From the NCBI GenBank assembly GCA_002391275.1, contig DGSC01000038.1, positions 1-40,747 of the forward strand: 40,747 nucleotides of DNA, in the 5' to 3' direction. Shown here piece by piece: positions 1 to 8,093 of the stretch; positions within the stretch are counted from its first letter, which is position 1, and each line of letters begins with the position of its first letter. The notes below the pieces were generated by a model. The model saw only the letters and a list, made by a program, of their open reading frames with translations, was not told the origin of the DNA and made no database searches. Position numbers and translations under genes: made by a program. Source of the stretch: Prevotellaceae bacterium UBA4372. GTDB lineage: Bacteria > Bacteroidota > Bacteroidia > Bacteroidales > Bacteroidaceae.

Positions 1-45
1 ATTTTTAGCGGACAGCAATAATAAATATCTTCTATTTCAAAAGTA

Positions 46-579
46 TCATCCAAATAGTGTAATCCAGTGTTGCATCCGTCTCACACTTTCATCTCCGAAT
101 TTGCTCAGACTTATAAGAGTTTGTTCGTTGGTTCGTTCCTCATCAAGATGTGTCTTTGAGAAGAATTTATCAGCGTAACAGATGATCTGTTCCTCGATGG
201 TTTCAGGTGATAAGTCAATGTGGGGTAGGGGGAGGTCCTGACTCTTGATGGTTTCTACGGTTAACCCGGTTCCTGTGTGGCGTTCAGCTACACGGGCATG
301 GCGTGGAAAGCCTTCGCGCCTTAGCAATTCACCTCCCAGGATTCCATGACAAATATAAGGCTTTTCTCCAAAACAATGAATCTTCGGAGCGTTGGTCAAG
401 TATATACCAATGTCATGAAGCATAGCGGCTTCCCAAATAAATTCGGTGTCAGCATTTAACTCTGGATGTTTTAATGCAACATTCAAAGCTTTTTCAGCGA
501 CGCTTCGGCTGTGCCTGATGAGGATGTCTAAAAGAACGGGATTATCTGAATAATATCTTTGTATTATCTGTTCAACCAT
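46..579 (-). CDS. HD-domain phosphohydrolase-like protein
   Basis: This 177-residue protein has the layout of a small HD-superfamily metal-dependent hydrolase. The first His is H23, the HD doublet is H55-D56 in the context AAMLHDIGIY, further conserved His residues are H78 and H101, and a late Asp is D137 in CYADKFF. HD proteins of this size usually hydrolyse phosphoesters or nucleotides, but the substrate cannot be read from the sequence. The start codon at 577-579 lies inside the end of the upstream protease gene, a 16-base overlap, so the two are probably translationally coupled. It is the last gene of the minus-strand set that begins with kdgK. No signal peptide or membrane segment is visible, so it should be cytosolic. 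Confidence 0.8.
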   Translation of the reverse strand: MVEQIIQRYYSDNPVLLDILIRHSRSVAEKALNVALKHPELNADTEFIWEAAMLHDIGIYLTNAPKIHCFGEKPYICHGILGGELLRREGFPRHARVAERHTGTGLTVETIKSQDLPLPHIDLSPETIEEQIICYADKFFSKTHLDEERTNEQTLISLSKFGDESVRRMQHWITLFG

Positions 580-2348
580 TTTTTTCCGTTTTTAATCATT
601 ATACCCTTGCTGCTTTTTTGCCATGGCATACCATATAAATCGAAAGCATCATCAGTGTACATTTCACTGGTCAACGACTTCACGGCCGTTGCTTGTGGCG
701 TGTCGAATTCTACCGATGCTTGGACAGCCCAAGGGCTTCGGAGAAGAAAATGATAGTGTGTCGCGGGTTTGAGCTTGCTGAATTTTACCTTCAATGTAGA
801 ATGTTCGTTAGCGGGAAGATCCAGCACGTCGAAGTGCCTGAAATCTTCAGCTTCCTGACCTTCGGGGTAAAGGCAATAAAAGATAATAGCACTTCCGTAA
901 GCATCAGTACTTAGATTGTTCACATCAACAGTGAAGGTTGCTGTGAAATGGGAACCATTCTCTTCAGGATTAAGTTCATATTGCAGATTGCTCCAATTGA
1001 TTTTGGCTGTTTTTCCCTTTTCTACAGTTATAGGAATAGAATAACAAATCGTTGAATCGTCGTGGGATATGCCAAAAATGCGATCTCCAGCTTCATGAAA
1101 CATGGTGTAAGTGCGTTGTGTCTTTGTGCTTCCTGCTGGAATCGTTATGGCAGAAATCCCAATGTAATCGGCTTGCTCAAAAATTGCGGTATCAGTCGGC
1201 AGGTACGTAAAGAGCTCGTAGGTATACGTTACGTCATTGGTACTATTGTTTACAAATGTAAGGTCAATCGCCGTATACCCTTGGTTCTCTGGTGTACGGA
1301 GGAACTCATGGCGGATGATGTCAATGCCTAAATCATTGATGTCCAAAGAGTCGGCAGATAGAGGTCGGGCTTCTTTAGAAGGATGCAGGAAGAGTGCACC
1401 TTGATTAGAGAAAAAGCCATAAGCGATACCATTGGGTAGAAGGTCTGTTGTCTCCCATGGGTTAAGCCAATCTAAGTCGTACCATCCATCGTAGTACCCA
1501 TCGTATCCCCAATTGATATGATAATATCCTCTGCTGTCAATGCCGTCAATGTTAAATGCATGTCCCGACATTTCCATATTGTGTCCAACGTATGCGATGG
1601 GTCGTCCGTTGATTAGTTCATGTTGAAGCATAGCATGCCATTGGTCAGGAGAATACAGAACTCTGTCAACCCATTTCACCATTCCGTAACCAAAAGCCTT
1701 CTTCAGCGGCTCTACAGCATTATATGTGCTGGCGCCGGAGGAGCCTGGAGTATAATGCATTTTGACAGCCATCCCAACGGCAAGAGTCGTTAATGCTATG
1801 GCCTGGCCTTGTGCTTCAGTCCAACCATTACGATAGTCCGATAAATAATTGTCCCAATCAAAACGAGTTCCTTTTGGTAGGTCGGTAATAGTGTAATTAT
1901 CCGTGCTCCATCCAAAAAGAGTATCCTGTAGCGCTTCAGGATATTTATAGTAAGCCAAGATCTGTTCGATACTTTCTGCAACGCAACCTGACGCGCACGG
2001 GCTGGAAGACACTCTGCCGTCGGCATACGTATAAGTAGGGCAGAGTAGATTGTATGGCTCATCTTGGCCTCTTATTGATTTTAAGAGCGGTCCGATGTCA
2101 GAATTATTAGTAGTAGATGCTTTTAAGGATGCTCGTTTTCTGTAATGTGATAATGCTGGAGATTGATTCCGTTTTACTATATCCAATTGTCTAGTTCCGA
2201 CTAATTGCCGAAGCGCCGGAGGCATACATTGTCCGACTTTGATGTCGTGACCCACGACATCATTATCAAAGACCAAGTCAACCTGTGCATGAAGCGTGGC
2301 GCTTGCAAATAGTAGTAGTAATGTCGCAAACAGATTTCTGGATATCAT
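564..2348 (-). CDS. Secreted C10-family cysteine protease (streptopain/interpain-like)
   Basis: This 594-residue preproprotein begins with a signal peptide ending near residue 21 (TLHA-Q). A short propeptide of about 75 residues follows. The C10 catalytic domain shows the nucleophile in ASGCVAESIEQILAYY (C122), the catalytic His in SGHAFNIDG (H263) and the aromatic HINWGYDGYYDGWY stretch just after it (about 277-290). C10 enzymes are secreted papain-fold proteases known from Streptococcus SpeB, Prevotella interpain and Porphyromonas PrtT. Residues from about 330 to 550 look like beta-sandwich domains. The last 35 residues contain DLYG..., KGIMIKNGKK, which resemble the tail of type IX secretion cargo in Prevotella. 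The gene starts 10 bases after the lipoprotein gene and overlaps the HD gene. Family assignment is strong; export by the type IX system is inferred. Confidence 0.88.
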   Translation of the reverse strand: MISRNLFATLLLLFASATLHAQVDLVFDNDVVGHDIKVGQCMPPALRQLVGTRQLDIVKRNQSPALSHYRKRASLKASTTNNSDIGPLLKSIRGQDEPYNLLCPTYTYADGRVSSSPCASGCVAESIEQILAYYKYPEALQDTLFGWSTDNYTITDLPKGTRFDWDNYLSDYRNGWTEAQGQAIALTTLAVGMAVKMHYTPGSSGASTYNAVEPLKKAFGYGMVKWVDRVLYSPDQWHAMLQHELINGRPIAYVGHNMEMSGHAFNIDGIDSRGYYHINWGYDGYYDGWYDLDWLNPWETTDLLPNGIAYGFFSNQGALFLHPSKEARPLSADSLDINDLGIDIIRHEFLRTPENQGYTAIDLTFVNNSTNDVTYTYELFTYLPTDTAIFEQADYIGISAITIPAGSTKTQRTYTMFHEAGDRIFGISHDDSTICYSIPITVEKGKTAKINWSNLQYELNPEENGSHFTATFTVDVNNLSTDAYGSAIIFYCLYPEGQEAEDFRHFDVLDLPANEHSTLKVKFSKLKPATHYHFLLRSPWAVQASVEFDTPQATAVKSLTSEMYTDDAFDLYGMPWQKSSKGIMIKNGKKWLNR

Positions 2349-2358
2349 TAGCGTAATA

Positions 2359-3288
2359 TCACTCAGCAGGAATGAATGTTAATCCTTCCTCCGTTAGGCA
2401 ATCTTTAATTGCAGAGAAGGGCAGGACAATGAATGGGCGCCCGTATGCATAGGCTGTAATTTCATACTCTTGATAGATGAAAGCTATTCCCTCGCGTGTA
2501 ATCCATGGCTGCGTTGTAGGAAGAGGCAGCCCATAAGACAACTCATTTTCAGGAGTATCTGGGTCATCTATTAAAATAAGATGCTCGTACAGAGCTGAAT
2601 CTGTAGTGATGACGTTTTCTTCGTATTGATTAAAGAATGCTATCAATCCGTTCTTTAACAAAGCTCTCAGCTCATCCGTCTTAGACTTATGGAACATCTC
2701 CCATGAGAAAATCTTGCCATCCTGCCGCCGGAAGCTTTTGCCTTCATGATACTGACTCCCGTGTGCGCCACCTAAATACACGTCGTGTTCCAACGTGAAT
2801 GTAAGATACTCATTTTGTTGTTCTTCGAGCGCTATGGTTAGGTTGTTGCTATATCCGCCTGCATAACCATCCTCAGCCAATTGACGAACTTCTTCCTCCA
2901 TCTTCTGCAAGCCTTTTCTGCCGTACGTGGTTACAACATCTTCGCCAAAAAGCTCTTTCTCGCCGCTTACTTTGAAAGTGCTGTCGATAGGTTCGTCATT
3001 GAAATCAGCGACACATCTTTGACGAATTTCCTGACACAGCCATGTCAAAACGCTTTGAGCAACTTCGCTGCTGTCGTTGTCTGCAGGGAAATCAGCTTTT
3101 ATATCTTGATAGGCTGTCGCTTCAAGACTATTAATGCTGTCTACAAATTCTACGGTGCAGTATGAAGGAGCGTCAACGCTGTCTGAAGGGTTGTCTCCTA
3201 AACCAGAAATACGCTTCCAGTCACATGATTGCAGCCAAAGAATGTTTATCAGTAACGCGAAAGGGAAAATTCTTGAAAACTTGTTCAT
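2359..3288 (-). CDS. Lipoprotein with DUF3298/RsiV-like domain
   Basis: This 309-residue protein starts with a lipoprotein signal whose lipobox is LQSC, giving C22 as the lipidated residue, so it should be anchored in an envelope membrane facing the periplasm or surface. The C-terminal half (EYLTFTLEHDVYLGGAHG, then FIYQEYEITAYAYG and FIVLPFSAIKDCL) matches the pattern of DUF3298 domains, often paired with a DUF4163 region, as in RsiV and PdaC-like proteins. RsiV in Firmicutes binds lysozyme, but most Bacteroidetes members have no assigned role. It lies 12 bases after the aldolase gene and 10 bases before the C10 protease gene. It may therefore be co-expressed with the protease, possibly as a partner or protective factor; that role is a guess from position only. 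Confidence 0.75.
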   Translation of the reverse strand: MNKFSRIFPFALLINILWLQSCDWKRISGLGDNPSDSVDAPSYCTVEFVDSINSLEATAYQDIKADFPADNDSSEVAQSVLTWLCQEIRQRCVADFNDEPIDSTFKVSGEKELFGEDVVTTYGRKGLQKMEEEVRQLAEDGYAGGYSNNLTIALEEQQNEYLTFTLEHDVYLGGAHGSQYHEGKSFRRQDGKIFSWEMFHKSKTDELRALLKNGLIAFFNQYEENVITTDSALYEHLILIDDPDTPENELSYGLPLPTTQPWITREGIAFIYQEYEITAYAYGRPFIVLPFSAIKDCLTEEGLTFIPAE

Positions 3289-3300
3289 CAGCGTTGGATT

Positions 3301-3969
3301 TTAATTGCGGGCATCCTTGATGATTTCAAAGCATTCTTTGCATTTCTGTGTAATATAGTGCCAATCGTTGGCCGCAATTACCTCTTTTGGGAAAAGCTTA
3401 GAACCCATGCCAACACAGAATACACCAGCCTTAAACCAGCTTGTCAGATTCTCTTTGTCTGGCGAAACCCCTCCTGTAACCATAATCTTGGACCAGGGCA
3501 TTGGAGCTTTGAGTCCCTTCACCATATTGGGACCATAGACATCTCCAGGGAAAAGTTTGGTGAGATCACATCCTAATTCCTGTGCACTGCCTATTTCACT
3601 TATGGTGCCACATCCCGGGCAATAGGGAATCAGACGCCGGTTGCAAACAGGAGCAATATCAGGGTTGAAAAGAGGACCGACAACAAAGCAAGCACCCATT
3701 TGAATGTACATTGCAGCAGTTGGTGCATCTACCACAGAACCAATTCCTAAAGCCAGTTCTGGACACTCGGTAGCTGCGAACTTTACACATTCAGAGAAAA
3801 CATCCTGAGCGAAATCGCCGCGATTAGTAAATTCGAAAGCACGTACACCTCCATCATAACATGCTTTGATTACTTTCTTTACTATTTCTACATCTTTATG
3901 ATAGAACACAGGCACCATGGGTGCCTCGTTGATTTTGGCTAATACGGCCAATTTATCGAATCGTGCCAT
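3301..3969 (-). CDS. eda: 2-dehydro-3-deoxy-phosphogluconate / 4-hydroxy-2-oxoglutarate aldolase
   Basis: This 222-residue cytosolic protein is a class I KDPG aldolase, which splits 2-keto-3-deoxy-6-phosphogluconate into pyruvate and glyceraldehyde-3-phosphate. The active-site Glu is E46 in AFEFTNRGD. The Schiff-base Lys is K138 in CDLTKLFPGD, and the phosphate-binding loop is around MVTGGVSP (163-170). The PYCPGCGTISEIG segment at about 115-127 resembles the longer loop I recall from Bacteroidetes members. The gene starts 57 bases after kdgK, which makes its substrate, so the two form the end of the hexuronate/pectin degradation route. It is followed after only 12 bases by an unrelated lipoprotein gene. 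Length and motifs fit the family well. Confidence 0.93.
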   Translation of the reverse strand: MARFDKLAVLAKINEAPMVPVFYHKDVEIVKKVIKACYDGGVRAFEFTNRGDFAQDVFSECVKFAATECPELALGIGSVVDAPTAAMYIQMGACFVVGPLFNPDIAPVCNRRLIPYCPGCGTISEIGSAQELGCDLTKLFPGDVYGPNMVKGLKAPMPWSKIMVTGGVSPDKENLTSWFKAGVFCVGMGSKLFPKEVIAANDWHYITQKCKECFEIIKDARN

Positions 3970-4026
3970 TTGATTGTAAAACTTGAAGTTGTTAATTGTA
4001 AAATATAACTGACGATAGAATGCAAT

Positions 4027-5049
4027 TTATCGTTGTACACGACCGTTAGCATTTCCTTGTGCGAGAGCTTCAACTTCGTCAGCACTGACAAGATTAAAAT
4101 CTCCGTTGATGGTATGTTTCAGGGCACTGGCTGCTACAGCAAACTCCAATGCTTCGCCTTGAGTGGCTTTTGTGAGTAAGCCGTGGATAAGACCTCCTGA
4201 GAATGAGTCGCCACCTCCGACACGGTCTACGATGGGTTCGATGTCATAGCGTTTGGATTCATAAAATTCGTTTCCGTCGTAGATCAAGGCCTTCCATCCG
4301 TTGTGAGTTGCCGAGAAGCTTTCACGAAGTGTAGATACTACATACTTGAAGCCAAACTCGTTCCTCATCTGCTTGAATATGCCTTGATATCCAGCCGCAT
4401 CAGTTTTACCTCCTTCAACATCTGCGTCGGGCTTGAATCCAAGACAGAGCTCTGCATCTTCTTCGTTTCCAATGCATACATCCACGTATTTCATAAGCGG
4501 CCGCATGATGCTTATTGCCTTTTCGCTGGTCCAAAGCTTCTTGCGGAAATTCAAGTCTACACTAACTGTTACATTGTGGCGTTTGGCCGCTTCACAAGCT
4601 AAGCGTGTGAGCTCGGCAGCTTTGTCGCTGATAGCCGGTGTGATACCACTCCAGTGGAACCAGTCGGCATCTTTCATTATCTCGTCAAAATCGAAATCGT
4701 TAATGGATGCTTCTGCTATAGCGCTGTGAGCTCGATCGTAAATGACCTTTGACGGTCGCATGGATGCGCCAGTCTCAGCATAATAGAGCCCTATGCGGTC
4801 GCCACCTCTGGCAATATATTGGCAGTCCACTCCATAGCGTCGCATAGCATTTAAAGCTATCTGGCCAATTTCATGTTTAGGCAACTTTGAAACGAAGCAT
4901 GCGTTGTGCCCATAGTTCGCCAGTGAAATGGCTACGTTAGCCTCACCGCCGCCGGGGATAATTCTGAAACTTTCACTCTGAATAAAACGATCATTCCCTT
5001 GTGGGGAGAGACGCAACATTAGTTCTCCAAATGTTATGATTTTAGCCAT
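4027..5049 (-). CDS. kdgK: 2-keto-3-deoxygluconate kinase (PfkB family)
   Basis: This 340-residue ribokinase/PfkB-family sugar kinase has the N-terminal signature GGGEANVAISLANYG (33-47) and the C-terminal signature DRVGGGDSFSGG (275-286), with D281 as the catalytic base in the anion hole. Assignment to 2-keto-3-deoxygluconate rather than another sugar rests on the adjacent KDPG aldolase gene and on the family length. Together they would convert KDG from uronic acids or pectin to pyruvate and glyceraldehyde-3-phosphate. It is the first gene of the minus-strand set, with a -7-like element at 5088-5095. A fructokinase-like specificity is the main alternative, but it is less likely given the neighbour. 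Confidence 0.88.
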   Translation of the reverse strand: MAKIITFGELMLRLSPQGNDRFIQSESFRIIPGGGEANVAISLANYGHNACFVSKLPKHEIGQIALNAMRRYGVDCQYIARGGDRIGLYYAETGASMRPSKVIYDRAHSAIAEASINDFDFDEIMKDADWFHWSGITPAISDKAAELTRLACEAAKRHNVTVSVDLNFRKKLWTSEKAISIMRPLMKYVDVCIGNEEDAELCLGFKPDADVEGGKTDAAGYQGIFKQMRNEFGFKYVVSTLRESFSATHNGWKALIYDGNEFYESKRYDIEPIVDRVGGGDSFSGGLIHGLLTKATQGEALEFAVAASALKHTINGDFNLVSADEVEALAQGNANGRVQR

Positions 5050-5087
5050 GATATATAATGTTTAATATTTATTCTTAAAATTTGCTG

Positions 5088-5095
5088 CAAATATA
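5088..5095 (-). promoter_or_regulatory. Candidate -7 element for kdgK
   Basis: On the minus strand the bases read TATATTTG, an exact match to the Bacteroidetes TAnnTTTG element, 38 bases before the kdgK start codon. No TTTG is seen about 20 bases further upstream, so the -33 part is weak. The surrounding 5050-5212 region is very AT-rich and serves both divergent genes. Confidence 0.5.
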
Positions 5096-5200
5096 TGAAG
5101 ATTATTTGAATTTTTAGTCTAAATAACAAAATAAGTTATTATTAAATCCTATTTTCAAAAAAAAAGCATTCTTCCGGCTTTTAATTCAGATAAATAAGCT

Positions 5201-5208
5201 TACCTTCG
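5201..5208 (+). promoter_or_regulatory. Candidate -7 element very close to the antiporter start
   Basis: TACCTTCG differs from TAnnTTTG at one base and ends only 4 bases before the ATG at 5213. If used, transcription would begin at or next to the start codon, giving an almost leaderless mRNA. No clear -33 TTTG is present, so the call is tentative. Confidence 0.35.
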
Positions 5209-5212
5209 CGAC

Positions 5213-6511
5213 ATGGATATAAAGGGCATTCTTTCGCTGAGTCCCATAGCATTTTTTTTGTTGGTTTATGTGGGCGTTAGTCTTGTGGCGGGCGATTTCT
5301 ATCGTGTCCCGCTTACTGTGGCTTTTCTGTTGTCGAGTGTATATGCTATATGTGTGACTACAGGGAAATCCTTGCGTGAGCGCATTCACATCTTTTCTTC
5401 GGGAGCCGGCCATGTTGACATTATGTTGATGGTATGGATATTCCTTTTGGCTGGTGCTTTTGCATCCTCGGCAAAAGCCATGGGAGCCATTGATGCCACT
5501 GTTCAACTTTCACTTCAATTTCTTCCTGACAACTTGCTGCTTGCCGGGTTGTTTATATCAGCATGCTTCATCTCTATGAGCATAGGGACGAGCGTAGGTA
5601 CAATCGTCGCCTTGGTTCCTATTGCTGCGGGTATTGCTAATGCCACTCAGGTCAGCGTTCCCTTCGTTGTGGGGGTGGTTGTTGGGGGCGCATTTTTTGG
5701 TGATAACCTCAGCTTCATTTCTGATACGACCATCATGGCTACACGCACTCAAGGCTGTAAGATGAGTGATAAGTTCAAGGTCAATTCGCAGATTGTTATC
5801 CCCGCAGCGTTGCTGGTTTTGCTTCTTTATATTGTCATGGGAGCAAGCATTCATTCGGTTCCAAGCCTTCATGAAGTGAATATGCTCAAAGTGCTGCCTT
5901 ATATTGTAGTTCTTGTCACAGCAGTAGCTGGCGTAGATGTAATGGTTGTACTTCTGGTCGGTATTCTTATGAGCGGCATTATAGGCATGTATTATGGTTG
6001 CTTCGATGTCCTTGGCTGGTTCGGTGCAATGGGTGAAGGTGTAATGGGTATGAGCGAGCTTATAATAATTTCGATGTTGGCAGGAGGGCTCATGGCCCTT
6101 ATCCGCCATAACGGTGGCATAGATTTTGTTATCAGTCTATTGACGAACCGTATCCGCAGCACTCGTGGAGCGGAACTAACGATAGGAGGTCTTGTCGTAT
6201 TCACGGACTTCTGTACTGCCAATAATACAGTTGCTATCCTCACGATTGGACCGATAGCTCGCGATATTGCCCTGCGCTACAACGTGGATTTAAGGAAGAG
6301 CGCCAGCCTTCTTGACACCTTTTCCTGCTTGGCTCAGGCTGTTATTCCTTATGGCGCCCAACTGCTTATGGCTGCAAGTCTCGCTGCTATTTCACCAGTA
6401 GAGATTATACCCTATTTATATTATCCTTTCACTATGGGTGCTTTCGCACTGCTTGCAGTTCTCTTCCGCTTTCCCCGAAAATATAGCTCAAGTGAAACCA
6501 TAAAATCATGA
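5213..6511 (+). CDS. NhaC-family Na+/H+ antiporter-like transporter
   Basis: This 432-residue integral membrane protein has about 10-12 hydrophobic segments. The conserved segment GAFFGDNLSFISDTTIMATR (about 163-182) is characteristic of the NhaC branch of the ion transporter superfamily, as are the TDFCTANNTVAI stretch (about 331-342) and a repeat of the same fold in the second half. Members exchange Na+ for H+ or, in some relatives, amino or organic acids such as malate and lactate, so the substrate is uncertain. The start is taken at the ATG just before the first hydrophobic segment. rsmG follows after 28 bases, so the three genes to 7813 probably form one transcript. Confidence 0.85.
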   Translation: MDIKGILSLSPIAFFLLVYVGVSLVAGDFYRVPLTVAFLLSSVYAICVTTGKSLRERIHIFSSGAGHVDIMLMVWIFLLAGAFASSAKAMGAIDATVQLSLQFLPDNLLLAGLFISACFISMSIGTSVGTIVALVPIAAGIANATQVSVPFVVGVVVGGAFFGDNLSFISDTTIMATRTQGCKMSDKFKVNSQIVIPAALLVLLLYIVMGASIHSVPSLHEVNMLKVLPYIVVLVTAVAGVDVMVVLLVGILMSGIIGMYYGCFDVLGWFGAMGEGVMGMSELIIISMLAGGLMALIRHNGGIDFVISLLTNRIRSTRGAELTIGGLVVFTDFCTANNTVAILTIGPIARDIALRYNVDLRKSASLLDTFSCLAQAVIPYGAQLLMAASLAAISPVEIIPYLYYPFTMGAFALLAVLFRFPRKYSSSETIKS

Positions 6512-6539
6512 TTTGTAAATACCTAAAAGTTCAGATAAT

Positions 6540-7181
6540 ATGACAAATACGTCCGCAGATATAATTTTTCGCTACTTTCCCAATCTTACAGAGGAACAAC
6601 GCAGACAGTTTTGCGATTTGGATGCTTTATATAAGGATTGGAATTCCAAGATCAATGTTATTTCCCGTAAGGATATAGATAATCTGTACGAACACCATGT
6701 CTTGCACTCCTTGGGCATTGCAGAGATCGTTAATTTTAGCAATGGAACACGTGTCATGGATTTAGGAACAGGCGGAGGTTTCCCAGGAATACCGCTTGCA
6801 ATAATGTTTCCTGAAGTCCGTTTCCACCTTGTTGATTCCATAGGCAAGAAAATCCGTGTCTGTGAAGCGGTTGTTGAAGCTTTGGGACTTTCCAACGTGA
6901 CTACACAACATGCCCGGGCAGAGGAAATCCGCTTCAAAGAGAAGTTCGATTTCGTCGTCTCTCGAGCCGTGATGCCTTTGGCCGATCTTGTAAAGATTTC
7001 ACGCATGCATCTTTCCCGCGTCGTTCATAATGCCTTGCCCAATGGCTTGATTGCCCTCAAGGGTGGCGAACTTGAGCGCGAAGCATCTTTCGTGAGTCAT
7101 ACAAAACTCATAACCCCACTCTCTGATTACTTTAAAGAGGAATATTTTGAAACTAAAAAAGTTGTTTACGTACAATGCTGA
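6540..7181 (+). CDS. rsmG: 16S rRNA (guanine-527-N7)-methyltransferase
   Basis: This 213-residue protein is RsmG (formerly GidB), which uses S-adenosylmethionine to methylate N7 of G527 in 16S rRNA. The SAM-binding motif is VMDLGTGGGFPGIPLAI (72-88). The preceding NVISRKDIDNLYEHHVLHSL (39-58) is the usual N-terminal signature, and VVSRAVMPLADL is the later family motif. Length is normal. Its stop overlaps the start of the next gene by 7 bases, which suggests coupling. Loss of RsmG gives low-level streptomycin resistance in other bacteria; nothing here suggests a defect. Confidence 0.95.
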   Translation: MTNTSADIIFRYFPNLTEEQRRQFCDLDALYKDWNSKINVISRKDIDNLYEHHVLHSLGIAEIVNFSNGTRVMDLGTGGGFPGIPLAIMFPEVRFHLVDSIGKKIRVCEAVVEALGLSNVTTQHARAEEIRFKEKFDFVVSRAVMPLADLVKISRMHLSRVVHNALPNGLIALKGGELEREASFVSHTKLITPLSDYFKEEYFETKKVVYVQC

Positions 7182-7813
7182 AAACTTTTACTTTCAATCC
7201 TTTAGCAGAGAATACGTACGTCCTCAGCAATGAAGACGGAGAGGCTGTAGTCATCGATTGTGGAGCTCTATATCCTAATGAACAGGAGGAGATGGTGGCT
7301 TATTTTACAGCTCACAAGCTCACACCTGTTGCTCATTTGCTTACTCATGCTCATTTCGACCATGTTTTTGGTGCCGACTTTCTCTATCAGAATTATGGCC
7401 TGAAGCCTTGCGTGCATGCTTCTGACCTTCCTTTGTTGTCGAATATTCAAGAACAGATGAGGGCATTGATAGGACATTCACTAAGGGTGGCATCTCCACC
7501 CGTGGGCGATTTGCTCGAAGAAGGCAAACCTGTTGTTAAAGGTGGATTCTCTTTTGACGTTATCCCTTGTCCTGGTCATACCCCTGGCGGTGTCTGCTTA
7601 TATGTTGCATCCCAGAAGCTTGTGTTTTCGGGTGATAGTCTTTTCCGCGAAAGCATAGGACGCACTGATTTCCCTGGAGGCAATCATTGGCAACTAATTA
7701 AATCGTTGCATACTATTATAAAAAAGCTTCCGGGCGACACGATGGTTTATCCTGGGCATGGGCCTGTGACATCGATAGCTCATGAGTGTGAGTTCAACAA
7801 CTTTTTAAACTAA
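7175..7813 (+). CDS. Metallo-beta-lactamase-fold hydrolase (glyoxalase II-like)
   Basis: This 212-residue protein has the metal-binding HxHxDH motif as THAHFDH (H58, H60, D62, H63). It also has a third ligand in PGHTPGG (about 134), the bridging Asp in FSGDSLF and the last His in VYPGHGP near residue 195. This is the standard order for glyoxalase II-like thioester hydrolases with two metal ions. Many such short proteins have no proven substrate, so hydroxyacylglutathione or other thioester hydrolysis remains a guess, particularly since most Bacteroidetes lack glutathione. It overlaps rsmG by 7 bases and is followed by a strong hairpin terminator at 8050-8093. Confidence 0.85.
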   Translation: MLKTFTFNPLAENTYVLSNEDGEAVVIDCGALYPNEQEEMVAYFTAHKLTPVAHLLTHAHFDHVFGADFLYQNYGLKPCVHASDLPLLSNIQEQMRALIGHSLRVASPPVGDLLEEGKPVVKGGFSFDVIPCPGHTPGGVCLYVASQKLVFSGDSLFRESIGRTDFPGGNHWQLIKSLHTIIKKLPGDTMVYPGHGPVTSIAHECEFNNFLN

Positions 7814-8020
7814 GTGTACAGCTTTTTCTCTGGCTTTATTTAGCACGCCAGCGAATAAATAGATGACTCAACTTTCGCAGGTTACAGTTTCGTTAGGTTC
7901 TCAAGCCTGTATGGGCCTTTCGCTTTCTGGTTTTAATGTGGAATCGGCAACCGTATTTTGCGGAAGGAATAAATTTCAAAGCATAACTTTATAACCTAAG
8001 AAATATATACGCCTAAGGGT
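7814..8020. other. Intergenic stretch before the nested hairpin
   Basis: About 200 bases between the hydrolase stop and the hairpin structure. I find no convincing reading frame, RNA gene or promoter here. TATTTTG near 7950 lacks one base of the -7 consensus. Confidence 0.4.
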
Positions 8021-8093
8021 TCAGCCCGATGCGGCCAGCCGCATCGGCTAATTAGGTTGGCCGCATCGGGCTGAGCGGCCAACCTAATTTTTT
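8021..8093 (+). terminator. Nested, mutually exclusive hairpins ending in a U-tract
   Basis: Three perfect inverted repeats share the same bases. TCAGCCCGATGCGGCC at 8021-8036 pairs with 8059-8074. CCGATGCGGC at 8026-8035 pairs with 8038-8047. AATTAGGTTGGCCGC at 8050-8064 pairs with 8075-8089. The last hairpin is followed by six T residues (8088-8093), a classic intrinsic terminator for the transcript from 5213. The first two pairings compete with it because they use overlapping arms. The structure also covers the stop codon and last bases of nudC on the other strand (from 8084). Confidence 0.8.

Noticed and set aside
5050..5212. Riboswitch in the kdgK or antiporter leader
   Set aside because: The gap is plain AT-rich DNA with no conserved structured core that I can recognise.
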